A stretch of 42,934 nt of DNA from Halomonas cupida (GTDB lineage: Bacteria; Pseudomonadota; Gammaproteobacteria; Pseudomonadales; Halomonadaceae): assembly GCF_900142755.1 (NCBI RefSeq), contig NZ_FRCA01000004.1:355712-398645 (forward strand), read 5' to 3'. Under the pieces are notes generated by a model. The model saw only the letters and a program-made list of their open reading frames with translations, was not told the DNA's origin and did not search any database. Below, piece by piece: positions 6,777-14,895 of the stretch. The translations under genes and the position numbers were made by a program. Numbering within the stretch: the stretch's first letter is position 1; the number at the start of each line of letters is the position of its first letter.

Positions 6777-9601
6777 TGGCTACAGGGCCGACTCACTCCG
6801 CCTACTCGCGCCCACGACTCAGCCTGACCTGGCGAGTGGTGCTGCTTTCAAGCCTGCTGTTGGTTGTCACCGCCGTACTCTTCACCTGGCTGTCCTATGT
6901 CAACCTGACGCGCCAGTTCAACGACGTACGTCAGGAGCAGGTCGAGCACCAGCAGCGTGAATTGAGCTTTGCCCTGTTGAGTGCCGAGGAGGGCCTGCGT
7001 CAGTTGGCCAGTCTGGTCGCCTCATCGCCAGAGTTGGGGCCTGCACTGGCCTCTGGTGACGCCTCCCGGATATCTCGGGCGCTGGAGTCACAGTGGCCAT
7101 CCATGCAACTCGAGGCTGGCATCGATGAGGTCAAGGTCTACAACACCAGCGGCAACCTGAGACTATCGCTGGGTACCGAGCAGCAGAACCATGCCGCTGT
7201 TGTCGCCGACTGGATTCAGCGCGTGACACTCCAGGAGCGTCCACTGCTGTCGTTACACTGCGGTCATTCCTGCCGTCAGTACGCACTGGTGCCGGTACTG
7301 GTCGACGGCCAGAGCGCCGGTATCGTCATGCTGTCGCGTTCGCTGGCTGACGTTACCCGCCAGGCCCGAGACATCTCGACCAGTGAAGTTGCTCTGGTGG
7401 CAAAGGGCAACCTCAATGAAGGGGAGCGCTACCTCCGGAATTGGCAAGCCAGTCTACTGGCTATTACCAACCAGCAGGTCAGCCTGCCGATGCTGCACAA
7501 GGCAGCCGCCATGACGAGCCTCCAGGAACTGGCGTCAGCCCCGCTGAGACTGACCCTGGGTCAACACGAAATGGAATTCTCGGCGACCCCGGTCATGACT
7601 TCAGGCGACAGCAGCCATGATGCCTATTTCGTGCTGATGTCGGACATCACTGACCAGATCAACGCCATTCGTCTTGATACACGCACCCAGATGCTGGCCA
7701 GTCTGTTTGGCTGGCTGGCTGCCGAGTTGTTGCTGCTGGCAATCCTGTTACGCCCGATGTCCCGACTGCGGCGTATTGCTGGCGTGCTGCCGCCATTGGC
7801 CACCGGCGGCTACGACAAGGTGCGAGAGGTGCTGTCCCCACGCTCTCAACGTATGAGTGATGAAATCGACGTGCTCGAGGGCACCACCCTGGCTCTCGCC
7901 GATCAGCTCGATGTCCTCCAGCAGGAGGTCAAACAACGCAGCGACGAACTCGCGGAGCGTGTCGATGAGCTGGCCAGAGAGCGCGACTTCATCAGCAATC
8001 TGATCGATACCGCCCAGGTGTTCATCGTCACCCAGGACAGCGAGGGTCGTATCGATATGGTCAATGCCTACCTCGAGACACAGCTCGGCTGTTCCGAAAA
8101 GGCACTGATCGGCCGTCTCTTCGACGACATCTTCGAAGCCGGGGACAACCTCCTGCTGGATCGGGAGGGCATCGAGAGCCCAGAGGAACGTCTGCTGATC
8201 ACGCCCGATGGCTCGACACGCACCATCGTCTGGTATCACAGTCCACAGACTCCTTCCGATTCGACCTGCCAGGCACGCCTTTCCGTCGGCCTGGACATCA
8301 CGGAACGCAAGGCAGCCGAGGCACGACTGACCTGGCTGGCCGAACGCGACCCCCTCACCGAGCTCTATAATCGGCGCTTCTTCCAGGACTCACTCAACAA
8401 GGCATTGGTGCGTGGCGACCAGGGGATCGCCATGTTGCTGGACCTCGATCAATTCAAGGAGGTCAATGAACTCAGTGGACATCATGCCGGTGACCGTATG
8501 CTGCATAGCGTGGCTCGCCTGCTGCAACAGGAATTCTCTCACCGCAGCATCATCGCCCGCCTTGGTGGAGACGAGTTCGCCCTGCTGCTGGTCGGTGTCG
8601 ACTGCGAACAGGCGATCCGCATGGCACAGCACATCAATCAATTGCTGGACAGTCTCGGGTTTGTTGCCGAAGGACGCCGGCACCGTGTCTCTGCAAGTAT
8701 CGGTATCGTCCAATTTCCTGTTCATGGCGCGACACCCGCGGACCTGATGGCCAGCGCCGACGTGGCAATGTACAAGGCCAAGGCCAGCAATGTGCAACGC
8801 TGGCATCTTCTGTCCACGCTGCAGAACGCACGCGATGAGCTCAACGAGCGAGTCTACTGGGTAGAGCGTATTCGCAGCGCGCTAGAGGGTGACAGCTTCG
8901 AGCTGATGGTCCAGCCCATTGTGCGCCTCGAGGATCGCAGTATTCGCCACTATGAAGTACTGCTGCGTATGCGGGATGATGAACAGAATATCGTCATGCC
9001 ATCACAGTTCATTCCCGTGGCCGAACAGAGCGGCCAGATCGTTGCCATCGACCGCTGGGTACTGCACTACTGCGTCCAGGCTCTGGCTCGCCTCGAGGGT
9101 ATCAGCCTGGCCGTCAATCTCTCCGGGCAGTCGTTGCATGATGAGGAACTCAAGCAGTATCTCTCCACACAATTGCTCGAGAACGGTGCCGATCCCCACA
9201 ACCTGATCCTCGAAGTTACCGAGACGGCTGCCGTCACCGACTTCTCCACCGCGCGCGGTGTCCTGGAGAGCATGCGTGAGATTGGCTGCCGCACGGCGCT
9301 GGATGACTTTGGTGTCGGTTTCAGTAGTTTCCACTATCTAGGTCAACTCCCGGTGGACTACATCAAGATCGATGGCTCCTTTATCCGCAGTCTCTCGATC
9401 AGCCCGGACAGTCGCGTCATCGTCAAGGCAGTGGCCGACATTGCCGCAGGTTTCGGCAAACAGGCAATTGCCGAATTCGTCGACCAGGAGGCATTGATTC
9501 CACTACTCGCCTCCTACGGCATCGAATATGGGCAGGGTTATCATCTGGGCCGACCGGTTCTGATGAAGGAAATTTTCGGCTTTGACCCGGTCAGGTCTTA
9601 A
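6776..9601 (+). CDS. Membrane sensor PAS-GGDEF-EAL c-di-GMP protein
   Basis: A 941-residue inner-membrane protein predicted to make and/or degrade cyclic di-GMP. TM1 is at about residues 20-42. A periplasmic sensor region follows to about 305, TM2 is at about 307-327, then a short linker and coiled coil (QLDVLQQEVKQRSDELAER), and a PAS-like domain at about 400-510. The GGDEF domain has an intact GGDEF at 597-601. The EAL domain has the EVL variant at 727-729, with NLSGQSL, LEVTETA, DDFGVGFSS (from 843) and DYIKIDGSF present, so phosphodiesterase activity is plausible. The start ATG overlaps the upstream stop (TGATG) and has GAGG at the right distance. The periplasmic domain probably receives input from the two co-encoded envelope proteins. 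Confidence 0.93.
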   Translation: MATGPTHSAYSRPRLSLTWRVVLLSSLLLVVTAVLFTWLSYVNLTRQFNDVRQEQVEHQQRELSFALLSAEEGLRQLASLVASSPELGPALASGDASRISRALESQWPSMQLEAGIDEVKVYNTSGNLRLSLGTEQQNHAAVVADWIQRVTLQERPLLSLHCGHSCRQYALVPVLVDGQSAGIVMLSRSLADVTRQARDISTSEVALVAKGNLNEGERYLRNWQASLLAITNQQVSLPMLHKAAAMTSLQELASAPLRLTLGQHEMEFSATPVMTSGDSSHDAYFVLMSDITDQINAIRLDTRTQMLASLFGWLAAELLLLAILLRPMSRLRRIAGVLPPLATGGYDKVREVLSPRSQRMSDEIDVLEGTTLALADQLDVLQQEVKQRSDELAERVDELARERDFISNLIDTAQVFIVTQDSEGRIDMVNAYLETQLGCSEKALIGRLFDDIFEAGDNLLLDREGIESPEERLLITPDGSTRTIVWYHSPQTPSDSTCQARLSVGLDITERKAAEARLTWLAERDPLTELYNRRFFQDSLNKALVRGDQGIAMLLDLDQFKEVNELSGHHAGDRMLHSVARLLQQEFSHRSIIARLGGDEFALLLVGVDCEQAIRMAQHINQLLDSLGFVAEGRRHRVSASIGIVQFPVHGATPADLMASADVAMYKAKASNVQRWHLLSTLQNARDELNERVYWVERIRSALEGDSFELMVQPIVRLEDRSIRHYEVLLRMRDDEQNIVMPSQFIPVAEQSGQIVAIDRWVLHYCVQALARLEGISLAVNLSGQSLHDEELKQYLSTQLLENGADPHNLILEVTETAAVTDFSTARGVLESMREIGCRTALDDFGVGFSSFHYLGQLPVDYIKIDGSFIRSLSISPDSRVIVKAVADIAAGFGKQAIAEFVDQEALIPLLASYGIEYGQGYHLGRPVLMKEIFGFDPVRS

Positions 9602-9839
9602 CATCACGGCCACTTTGCCTGATAGTATTCCAGATACAATAAATTTCGCTCTGTCACAAAGAATTTGCAATTCGATGTCACAGTGGACGAGGTAATAACA
9701 ACGCTCAGGGAAGGTTTATCGATGTTCATACTGGTCGCAGATGCTGCCTATCATTCTCGGCATTGCCTCTCCAGCATGCTGAATCATGCACCTCGGACTC
9801 GGCGCCTGGCCACCCGAGCAGGACCTACTGCACTGACCT

Positions 9840-9853
9840 GGGTTGTATAACCC
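9840..9853 (+). promoter_or_regulatory. Small hairpin abutting a start codon
   Basis: GGGTT-GTAT-AACCC forms a 5-bp stem immediately before the ATG at 9854. It leaves no room for a normal ribosome-binding site there, so either the true start is further in or translation is limited by structure. It is short and could be chance. Confidence 0.35.
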
Positions 9854-10639
9854 ATGTGCACCGACACCCTATCCCGGAAGCGGGTGTTGCTGGCCAGGTT
9901 CATCGATGACTTTCGCATTGTCATCGCGCGCACTGATGACCAGCTGAAACGCGCCCATGAATTGCGTTACGAAGTATTTCTTCGTGAGCTCAATTATGAC
10001 CTTGGCATAGACAAACGCATCGCTCTGGAGCGAGATTCCTTCGATGATCACGCCATACATTGCCTGGTTGAGCACCGTGAGACGGGGCTGACGGCAGGCT
10101 ATGTTCGCCTGGTTTTTCCGCTGGATGGAGCCGAGAACTGCCTGCCATTGATATCCAGTACTGGCCATCTTTTCACGGTACCGGAGCTTCATCCATTGAG
10201 CTTGCCGAGCAATCAGATATGCGAGATATCGAGGTTGGCTATCTCGCGACATTTCCGCTCACGCACCGCGCCAGCACTCAACCTGGAAGGGTGTGATCTA
10301 CCCGTGCGCCAGTTCAGCCGTGATCAACGTCGTAGTTTCTCGCTGATTGTCATTGGCCTGTTTCTCTGCGCTCATGCACTGGTCACCCTCAGCGAACGCC
10401 GCCATATCTATGCCTTGATGGAAGCCACCCTCCCCCGGCTACTGTCTCTATCCGGGTTTCACTTCCAGCGTGTCAGCAGGATGATCGATTACTGCGGAAC
10501 CCGAGGCACCTTCTATATCGATAACCAGCAGGCAGCACAGGACATGGCCGATGATCTAAAGGGGCTTTATCAGCATGTCGAATCCCAACTGGCTACACAG
10601 CTCAAGGGGTTGCCATTTCTTCGGTCTCAAACTGACTGA
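9854..10639 (+). CDS. PEP-CTERM/exosortase-associated acyltransferase family protein
   Basis: A 261-residue protein of the GNAT/autoinducer-synthase-like family often annotated as PEP-CTERM/exosortase system-associated acyltransferase. Supporting blocks are AHELRYEVFLRELNYD, DDHAIHCLVEH, AGYVRLVFPL, CEISRLAISRHFRSR and a C-terminal FHFQRVSRMIDYCGTRG with TFYID. The substrate is unknown. No exosortase, PEP-CTERM protein or exopolysaccharide gene is visible in this window, so it is an orphan member. The start is uncertain: the ATG at 9854 follows a hairpin with no clear ribosome site, whereas GTG 9884 or TTG 9887 have GGAAG just upstream. The preceding 252 bp contain no other credible gene. The 3' end overlaps the convergent DUF3541 gene by 38 bp. 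Confidence 0.8.
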   Translation: MCTDTLSRKRVLLARFIDDFRIVIARTDDQLKRAHELRYEVFLRELNYDLGIDKRIALERDSFDDHAIHCLVEHRETGLTAGYVRLVFPLDGAENCLPLISSTGHLFTVPELHPLSLPSNQICEISRLAISRHFRSRTAPALNLEGCDLPVRQFSRDQRRSFSLIVIGLFLCAHALVTLSERRHIYALMEATLPRLLSLSGFHFQRVSRMIDYCGTRGTFYIDNQQAAQDMADDLKGLYQHVESQLATQLKGLPFLRSQTD

Positions 10640-11819
10640 CGGGCACCGATTGACTGAGATCCGGACCAGGAAACAGCTGGCCCTCCCAGCCCAGCACCAT
10701 GATGGCCAACACGTTGCGATGCTCACCATCCTCGAGGTCCAGGCTACCATCAGCGGCCGGGATGATACCAGCGTCGGCATCTCGTGACTCCAGTAGGTGG
10801 TTGCGGATGGCATCCACCAGTGGCAGGTCCTCGCGACCAGTCAATTGCAGAGACAACGCGACTTCGGCAAGGATGTCTTCCTTGACCGAATCAAGCAGCT
10901 TGTCTTCCTGTCGGACCAATGCTTCGATGATCCATGCCACCTGCTTCTCCGGGACCAATCGCTGATAATAGTGGCTATAGGCAATCACGATATGTGTCAT
11001 CCCATATAACCAGTTGTAGTACTCCGCACGTGATAGTGTGTCGATGCGCTCGCTCGGATACAGCTGCTGGAAGGCCTGCACCACATCGCTACGCAGGTCC
11101 ACCAGCCCCAACTGATTGAGGAAGGCGACATTATTGGCCACCTGGGCGCCATACACCGAAAGCACTTCCGGATCGGTCAGAAAGTCCTTCCAGTCTACCG
11201 CCATCACCGCTGCCTCGAGTCGCGCCAGGCGCTCGGGAGGAAGTTCGCCCAGCAGGTCGTGATAGTTGGCCTGAGCAAGGCGAAACAGTAGATGTTTCGG
11301 CACCATCATCTCGGACCGTTCGCTGAACATGACTTGCCGACGGCGTTGCTTGGTCGTCCGCACAGGATAAGACTCGAGCATTTCCCGGTTACGCTCGCTC
11401 AGCTTCTCGGGTGAACTGACAATATCATCATATTCGGCCAGCTCACCCAGCAGACGTTCGCCATAGGCCTCATTGAGTGCCAGGTATTCAGGATCACCGG
11501 TCAACCGCCAGATGCGTTGCGCAAAATGACGCTGTTTGTCATCGGACAGCGCCTCGAACTGCGCTTCGTAGATAGCCTGTATCTCGGTCGCTGCCTGCTG
11601 ATAGACGTCATTCCGAGCGGTTGATTCATTGGTGGACAGCTCGCCACCAGCCTGTCCAACATCATTGATCTGTACAGCACTATTGGCCTGTACGGCGCCA
11701 TCGACCCGCACAGCGCTATCGGCGAGAACCTGCCCCCCGGGCCAACCAACCACCAGCAGCGAAACCATCGCCGCCTTCCAGAGCAAGTGCCTCACCTCCC
11801 GCCGCATCACTGGTATCAT
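10602..11819 (-). CDS. DUF3541 family exported protein
   Basis: A 405-residue protein resembling the DUF3541 family of gammaproteobacteria; function unknown. From the chosen start a signal peptide is visible (MIPVMRREVRHLLWKAAM, then LLVVGWPGGQVLADS). A low-complexity segment with repeated 'AVQ/AVR' motifs follows, then an alpha-helical domain including FAQRIWRLTGDPEYLALNEA, LFRLAQANYHDLLGELPPER, YGAQVANNVAFLNQLGLVDL and AEYYNWLYGMTHIVIAYSHY. Met at 11819 or 11807 both give a good signal peptide; the frame extends to 11915 but those residues spoil it. It is probably periplasmic. Its last 38 bp overlap the end of the acyltransferase gene on the other strand. Confidence 0.72.
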   Translation of the reverse strand: MIPVMRREVRHLLWKAAMVSLLVVGWPGGQVLADSAVRVDGAVQANSAVQINDVGQAGGELSTNESTARNDVYQQAATEIQAIYEAQFEALSDDKQRHFAQRIWRLTGDPEYLALNEAYGERLLGELAEYDDIVSSPEKLSERNREMLESYPVRTTKQRRRQVMFSERSEMMVPKHLLFRLAQANYHDLLGELPPERLARLEAAVMAVDWKDFLTDPEVLSVYGAQVANNVAFLNQLGLVDLRSDVVQAFQQLYPSERIDTLSRAEYYNWLYGMTHIVIAYSHYYQRLVPEKQVAWIIEALVRQEDKLLDSVKEDILAEVALSLQLTGREDLPLVDAIRNHLLESRDADAGIIPAADGSLDLEDGEHRNVLAIMVLGWEGQLFPGPDLSQSVPVSQFETEEMATP

Positions 11820-11949
11820 ATCGCCCGCCATTGTTGTCGTGCCGTACGCTGAACGAGCGCACATATCCTTCCTGAAGAGTACGACAATCCAGTCTCCTTG
11901 ACGCTGCCAGGACACCGGAAAGGCAAAGCGGACTTGTCACTAAACCGAA

Positions 11950-12130
11950 GCTACGAGCCGTGAGTGGCGAGCTGCGAGCAAAGCACCGCAGGCCCCCTGC
12001 CGATACAGGGCTAGCCAGTACCATTGGAGATTCGTGGTAGGAACTCGAGCGCAGCATACTCGTAGCTCGTAGCTCGTAGCTCGTAGCTCGTAGCTCGTAG
12101 CTCGTAGCTCGTAGCTCGTAGCTCGTAGCT
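11950..12130. repeat. Heptanucleotide-array element, copy 2
   Basis: The degenerate array GCTACGA, GCCGTGA, GTGGCGA, GCTGCGA, GCAAAGC occupies 11950-11984. A ~57-bp spacer follows, then AACTCGAGCGCAGCATAC at 12042-12059 (15 of 18 bases as in copy 1), then ten perfect TCGTAGC units at 12060-12129. The two arrays are inverted relative to each other (GCTACGA is the complement of TCGTAGC). The spacer contains GCCAGTACCA, close to the GCCCAGTGCCAA of copy 1. The perfect array stops three bases before the TRIC stop codon. The open frame through the array encodes a repeating ELRATSY peptide and is not a credible gene. This element fills most of the 313 bp between the DUF3541 and TRIC genes. Confidence 0.88.
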
Positions 12131-12132
12131 CA

Positions 12133-12903
12133 TTATTCATCCTCGGCCCATAATGTCCGGGCCTTGCGATGATGCACCATTCGCACACGCATCTTGCGCC
12201 GGACGGGTTTACCAGGAGGCTGATCAGTGTGCACTGAAGCGGTAAAGTCAGCGTCGGCGGCCTGCCGCGTACTGACATCCGGATCGATCATCGCCCAGAC
12301 AAAGACAGGAAGTGACACCTTCCAGCGAATCGCGGCAAGTCTCAGACCGAGCGTGGTCGCCAGCGACAGCACCAGCCCCAGATGAGCTACCCCGAGTACC
12401 TCACAGACGACGTAGACCACACCTCCGGCGATAGCTGCGGTGGCATAGATCTCGCTACGTAGAACCAGCGGAACGCGACGCGCCAGTACATCGCGAATCA
12501 TGCCGCCGGCGACACCGGTGAACAGCCCCATCAGCACGGCAACAACGCCACTGAAACCCAGCAACAGGGCCTTGTTGGCACCGATCACCACGAACAGCGC
12601 CAACCCGAAGGCATCGGCCACCGGCAGGAAGACACGATTGAGTCGGTGGATATAGCGATAGCCGATCAGCGAGGCGCCCACCGTGGCCAGCACCACCCAC
12701 AGATAGGTGGTATCCGTGACCCAGAATACCGGTTGTACGCCCAGCACCAGGTCGCGCATGGTGCCTCCGCCCACGGCCGTGGCTGCTGCGAGCACCAGCA
12801 TGCCGATGGGATCCATTCGGGAACGGCAGGCCAATAGCACACCGGAGAGCGCGAAAACCATGGTGCCCGCCAGGTCAAGCCAGTAGACGATAGCACTGTC
12901 CAT
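12133..12903 (-). CDS. TRIC-type (UPF0126) cation channel family protein
   Basis: A 256-residue inner-membrane protein of the UPF0126/YadS family, the bacterial relatives of trimeric intracellular cation channels. It has two internally repeated three-helix units with glycine-rich signatures: FALSGVLLACRSRMDPIGML and ATAVGGGTMRDLVLG in the first, GLFTGVAGGMIRDVLARRVP in the second, plus a seventh helix. A basic, polar tail of about 50 residues (RRKMRVRMVHHRKAR) extends beyond the usual ~205-residue length. The ATG at 12903 has GAGGGG about 9 bases upstream; the longer frame to 12993 adds no family sequence. The stop lies three bases from the end of the TCGTAGC array, so array expansion may have shaped the unusual tail; that is inference. 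Confidence 0.88.
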   Translation of the reverse strand: MDSAIVYWLDLAGTMVFALSGVLLACRSRMDPIGMLVLAAATAVGGGTMRDLVLGVQPVFWVTDTTYLWVVLATVGASLIGYRYIHRLNRVFLPVADAFGLALFVVIGANKALLLGFSGVVAVLMGLFTGVAGGMIRDVLARRVPLVLRSEIYATAAIAGGVVYVVCEVLGVAHLGLVLSLATTLGLRLAAIRWKVSLPVFVWAMIDPDVSTRQAADADFTASVHTDQPPGKPVRRKMRVRMVHHRKARTLWAEDE

Positions 12904-12964
12904 TGCACATTCCCCTCTCGGATTCAAAGACAATACCGACGTCAGCCGGGTCTCACCAGCATCG

Positions 12965-13675
12965 TCAACTGGGAAGATAAAGCGTTCGGGCACGCGTCAG
13001 GTGCAGATCCATCTCGCGTACCGCAGCCGCTTCATCACCGTCAGCCAGGGCGACAAGTATGCGCTGGTGCTCTTCCAGCGTAATACTCTCGTTGCCCTTC
13101 CAGTGCAGCAGTGACGTATGAAACCTGGCCAACCAGTCGAGCATCGCCCGACTCACGGCAATGAAGATCGGATTGGCCGTGGTCTCTGCGATAGTGACAT
13201 GAAAGGCCATATCCGCGGCGATGAAGGCCTCGATATCGCTGTTGAGTGCACGGCGCTGCTGTTCAACCAGGTCTTCGAGGCGAGCGATTCCCTTGTCCTC
13301 GATGTTGCGGGCGGCTCTGGCCACCATGCCCAGCTCGAAGAAGGCACGCGCCTCCTTGAGATGCTCCAGAGAAGCAGGTTCGGTCGACAGCATATGCATG
13401 GCGGTCAACTCGATCTGTGCCAGCATGCCCTCGGCGCTGGGCGCCACCACCCGCGGACGTTGACCATGATGAATTGCCACCAGCCCCAGGCGCTCCAGCG
13501 CCTGCATGGCTTCGCGGATCGCTGGGCGGCCGACGCCAAACGACTCCATCAACTCACGCTCGGAGGGCAACACATCACCCGGGCGATAATCACCGTTCAG
13601 CAGTTGCCGGTAGAGCCGGTCAAACACTTCATCCGCCAGTTTGCGGCGGGGAATCTTCAATGAGTCGTTCATCAT
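12965..13675 (-). CDS. FadR/GntR-family regulator, NanR-like
   Basis: A 236-residue transcription factor. The N-terminal winged helix-turn-helix is at about residues 9-75, with LADEVFDRLYRQLLNGDYRP, GDVLPSERELMESFGVGRPA and IREAMQALERLGLV. The C-terminal all-helical FCD ligand domain contains DMAFHVTIAETTANPIF and the metal-site style histidine HLTRAR. It resembles the NanR branch of FadR regulators (IHHGQRPRVVAPSAE after the wing). It is divergent from the D-apionate operon and is the natural candidate for its control, with a sugar-acid or sugar-phosphate effector. Two consecutive ATG codons (13675, 13672) lie inside a perfect inverted repeat, suggesting autorepression. Confidence 0.88.
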   Translation of the reverse strand: MMNDSLKIPRRKLADEVFDRLYRQLLNGDYRPGDVLPSERELMESFGVGRPAIREAMQALERLGLVAIHHGQRPRVVAPSAEGMLAQIELTAMHMLSTEPASLEHLKEARAFFELGMVARAARNIEDKGIARLEDLVEQQRRALNSDIEAFIAADMAFHVTIAETTANPIFIAVSRAMLDWLARFHTSLLHWKGNESITLEEHQRILVALADGDEAAAVREMDLHLTRARTLYLPS

Positions 13676-13690
13676 TTATCCATGATAAAT
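13674..13690. promoter_or_regulatory. Inverted repeat over the regulator start, probable operator
   Basis: Perfect palindrome ATTTATC-CAT-GATAAAT (7-bp arms, 3-bp centre), overlapping the start of the NanR-like regulator. Its symmetry and place fit an autoregulatory operator. No second perfect copy was seen near the divergent operon. Confidence 0.55.
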
Positions 13691-13815
13691 ACCGGCATCC
13701 GCCGCATGGCTCAGTCATTTCGATGACCGGTGACAACGGAAGAAACGGAGGAACCCCTTGTGATGCCTCCATCATGCCGCAGAACCCCAGACCACTGAAG
13801 CCAGCACGACCAAGG

Positions 13816-13856
13816 TTGTAATTGACTCTTTCGTCAACTTGTCATGTCATTATACC
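13816..13856 (+). promoter_or_regulatory. Candidate promoter/operator of the apnO operon
   Basis: Contains TTGAC-N6-GTCAA (13822-13837), which could act as an operator arm pair or supply a -35, and TATACC at 13851-13856. The complement GGTATA is the repeat unit known from E. coli NanR operators, but here it occurs once. This is suggestive only. Confidence 0.35.
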
Positions 13857-13874
13857 AGTTGCTTCGTTCATGAC

Positions 13875-13935
13875 TTCTCCAAACACAACAATCTCAAACA
13901 CAGTCATCTCAAACACAGCCAGCTCAAACACAACA
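13875..13935 (+). repeat. 15-bp tandem repeat in the apnO leader
   Basis: Units ATCTCAAACACAGTC, ATCTCAAACACAGCC and AGCTCAAACACAACA, preceded by a related TTCTCCAAACACAACA. The array ends four bases before the apnO ribosome-binding site (AGAGGA at 13939-13944), so unit number sets leader length. Confidence 0.75.
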
Positions 13936-13952
13936 ACCAGAGGACTCGCCCC

Positions 13953-14783
13953 ATGACCACCATTGCCTTGATTGGTGCGGGCGGCAAGATGGGCACTCGC
14001 CTGTCCCGCAACCTGCAGAACACCGACTACCAGGTGCGCCACGTCGAAGTCAGCGAGGCCGGCCGTCAACGGCTCAGTGAGGAGTTGGGGATCACCTGCG
14101 TGGACAGTACCGAACAGGCAGTCCGGGACGCCGACGTGGTGATCCTCGCCGTCCCGGATACACTGATCCAGCGTATCTCCCATGACCTTTCGCCACATAT
14201 TGCCTCCGGCACCATGGTCATCTGCCTCGATGCCGCCGCTCCCTTCGCCGGCCATCTGCCGCCACGCGAGGATCTGGTCTATTTCGTCACCCATCCCTGT
14301 CATCCCTCGATCTTCAACACCGAGCCCAATGTCGAAGCCCTGCTCGATCGTTTCGGTGGCAGCCATGCCACCCAGCATGTGGTCAGTTCACTGATGCAGG
14401 GCGCCCCCCATCATTTCGATCTCGGGGAAGATATTGCCCGTGCCATCTATGCTCCGGTGGGCCGCACCCACCGGGTCAGTGTCGAGCAGATGGCATTGCT
14501 TGAGCCGGGTCTGTCGGAAACCGTCTGCGCCACATTGCTGGCGGTAATGCGTGAAGCCATGGATGAAGTGGTGGAGCGTGGCGTCAGCCAGGAGTGCGCC
14601 CGCGATTTCCTGCTCGGCCACCTCAATATTCTCGGTGCGGTGATCTTCGACGAGCAGCCCGGCGCCTTTTCCGATGCCTGCAACAAGGCCATCGAGAACG
14701 GCAAACCGATGCTGATGCGCGATGACTGGAAGCGCGTCTTCGAACCTGACGAAATCGCCGAGAGTATCCGTCGGATTACCTGA
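13953..14783 (+). CDS. apnO: D-apionate oxidoisomerase (ApnO-like)
   Basis: A 276-residue NAD-dependent enzyme with a 6-phosphogluconate-dehydrogenase-like fold. In the known D-apiose pathways ApnO oxidises D-apionate and migrates its hydroxymethyl group to give 3-oxo-isoapionate. The Rossmann motif is at the N-terminus (IALIGAGGKMGTRLSRNL), followed by VVILAVPDTLI. The family-specific FVTHPCHPSIFN, VGRTHRVSVEQMALLEPGLS and a C-terminal domain with HLNILGAVIF and DWKRVFEPDEI are visible. The ATG at 13953 follows AGAGGA by 8 bases; the longer frame runs through the 15-bp repeats. The strongest support is position: it is directly followed by a RuBisCO-like protein and a DUF1537 kinase, the order expected for D-apionate breakdown. 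Confidence 0.8.
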   Translation: MTTIALIGAGGKMGTRLSRNLQNTDYQVRHVEVSEAGRQRLSEELGITCVDSTEQAVRDADVVILAVPDTLIQRISHDLSPHIASGTMVICLDAAAPFAGHLPPREDLVYFVTHPCHPSIFNTEPNVEALLDRFGGSHATQHVVSSLMQGAPHHFDLGEDIARAIYAPVGRTHRVSVEQMALLEPGLSETVCATLLAVMREAMDEVVERGVSQECARDFLLGHLNILGAVIFDEQPGAFSDACNKAIENGKPMLMRDDWKRVFEPDEIAESIRRIT

Positions 14784-14895
14784 GAAAACTTCGGTGATGA
14801 CTGCATGCAGCCTGCCGGATTTGACCGATCGTCACGAGCAATACGGGTTTCGCAGTAGATCAGCGTCAAGTCAGACAGACTGCCGGGGAGGCACA

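Noticed and set aside
9665..9850. 61-codon open frame upstream of the acyltransferase gene
   Set aside because: No ribosome site, no recognisable family, and composition typical of an intergenic leader.
12060..12129. Possible CRISPR array
   Set aside because: The units are seven bases and directly contiguous with no spacers; no cas genes are present. The same applies to 42842-42934.
11940..12278. Open frame encoding repeated ELRATSY
   Set aside because: It is a translation of the TCGTAGC array and overlaps the TRIC gene on the same strand in another frame.
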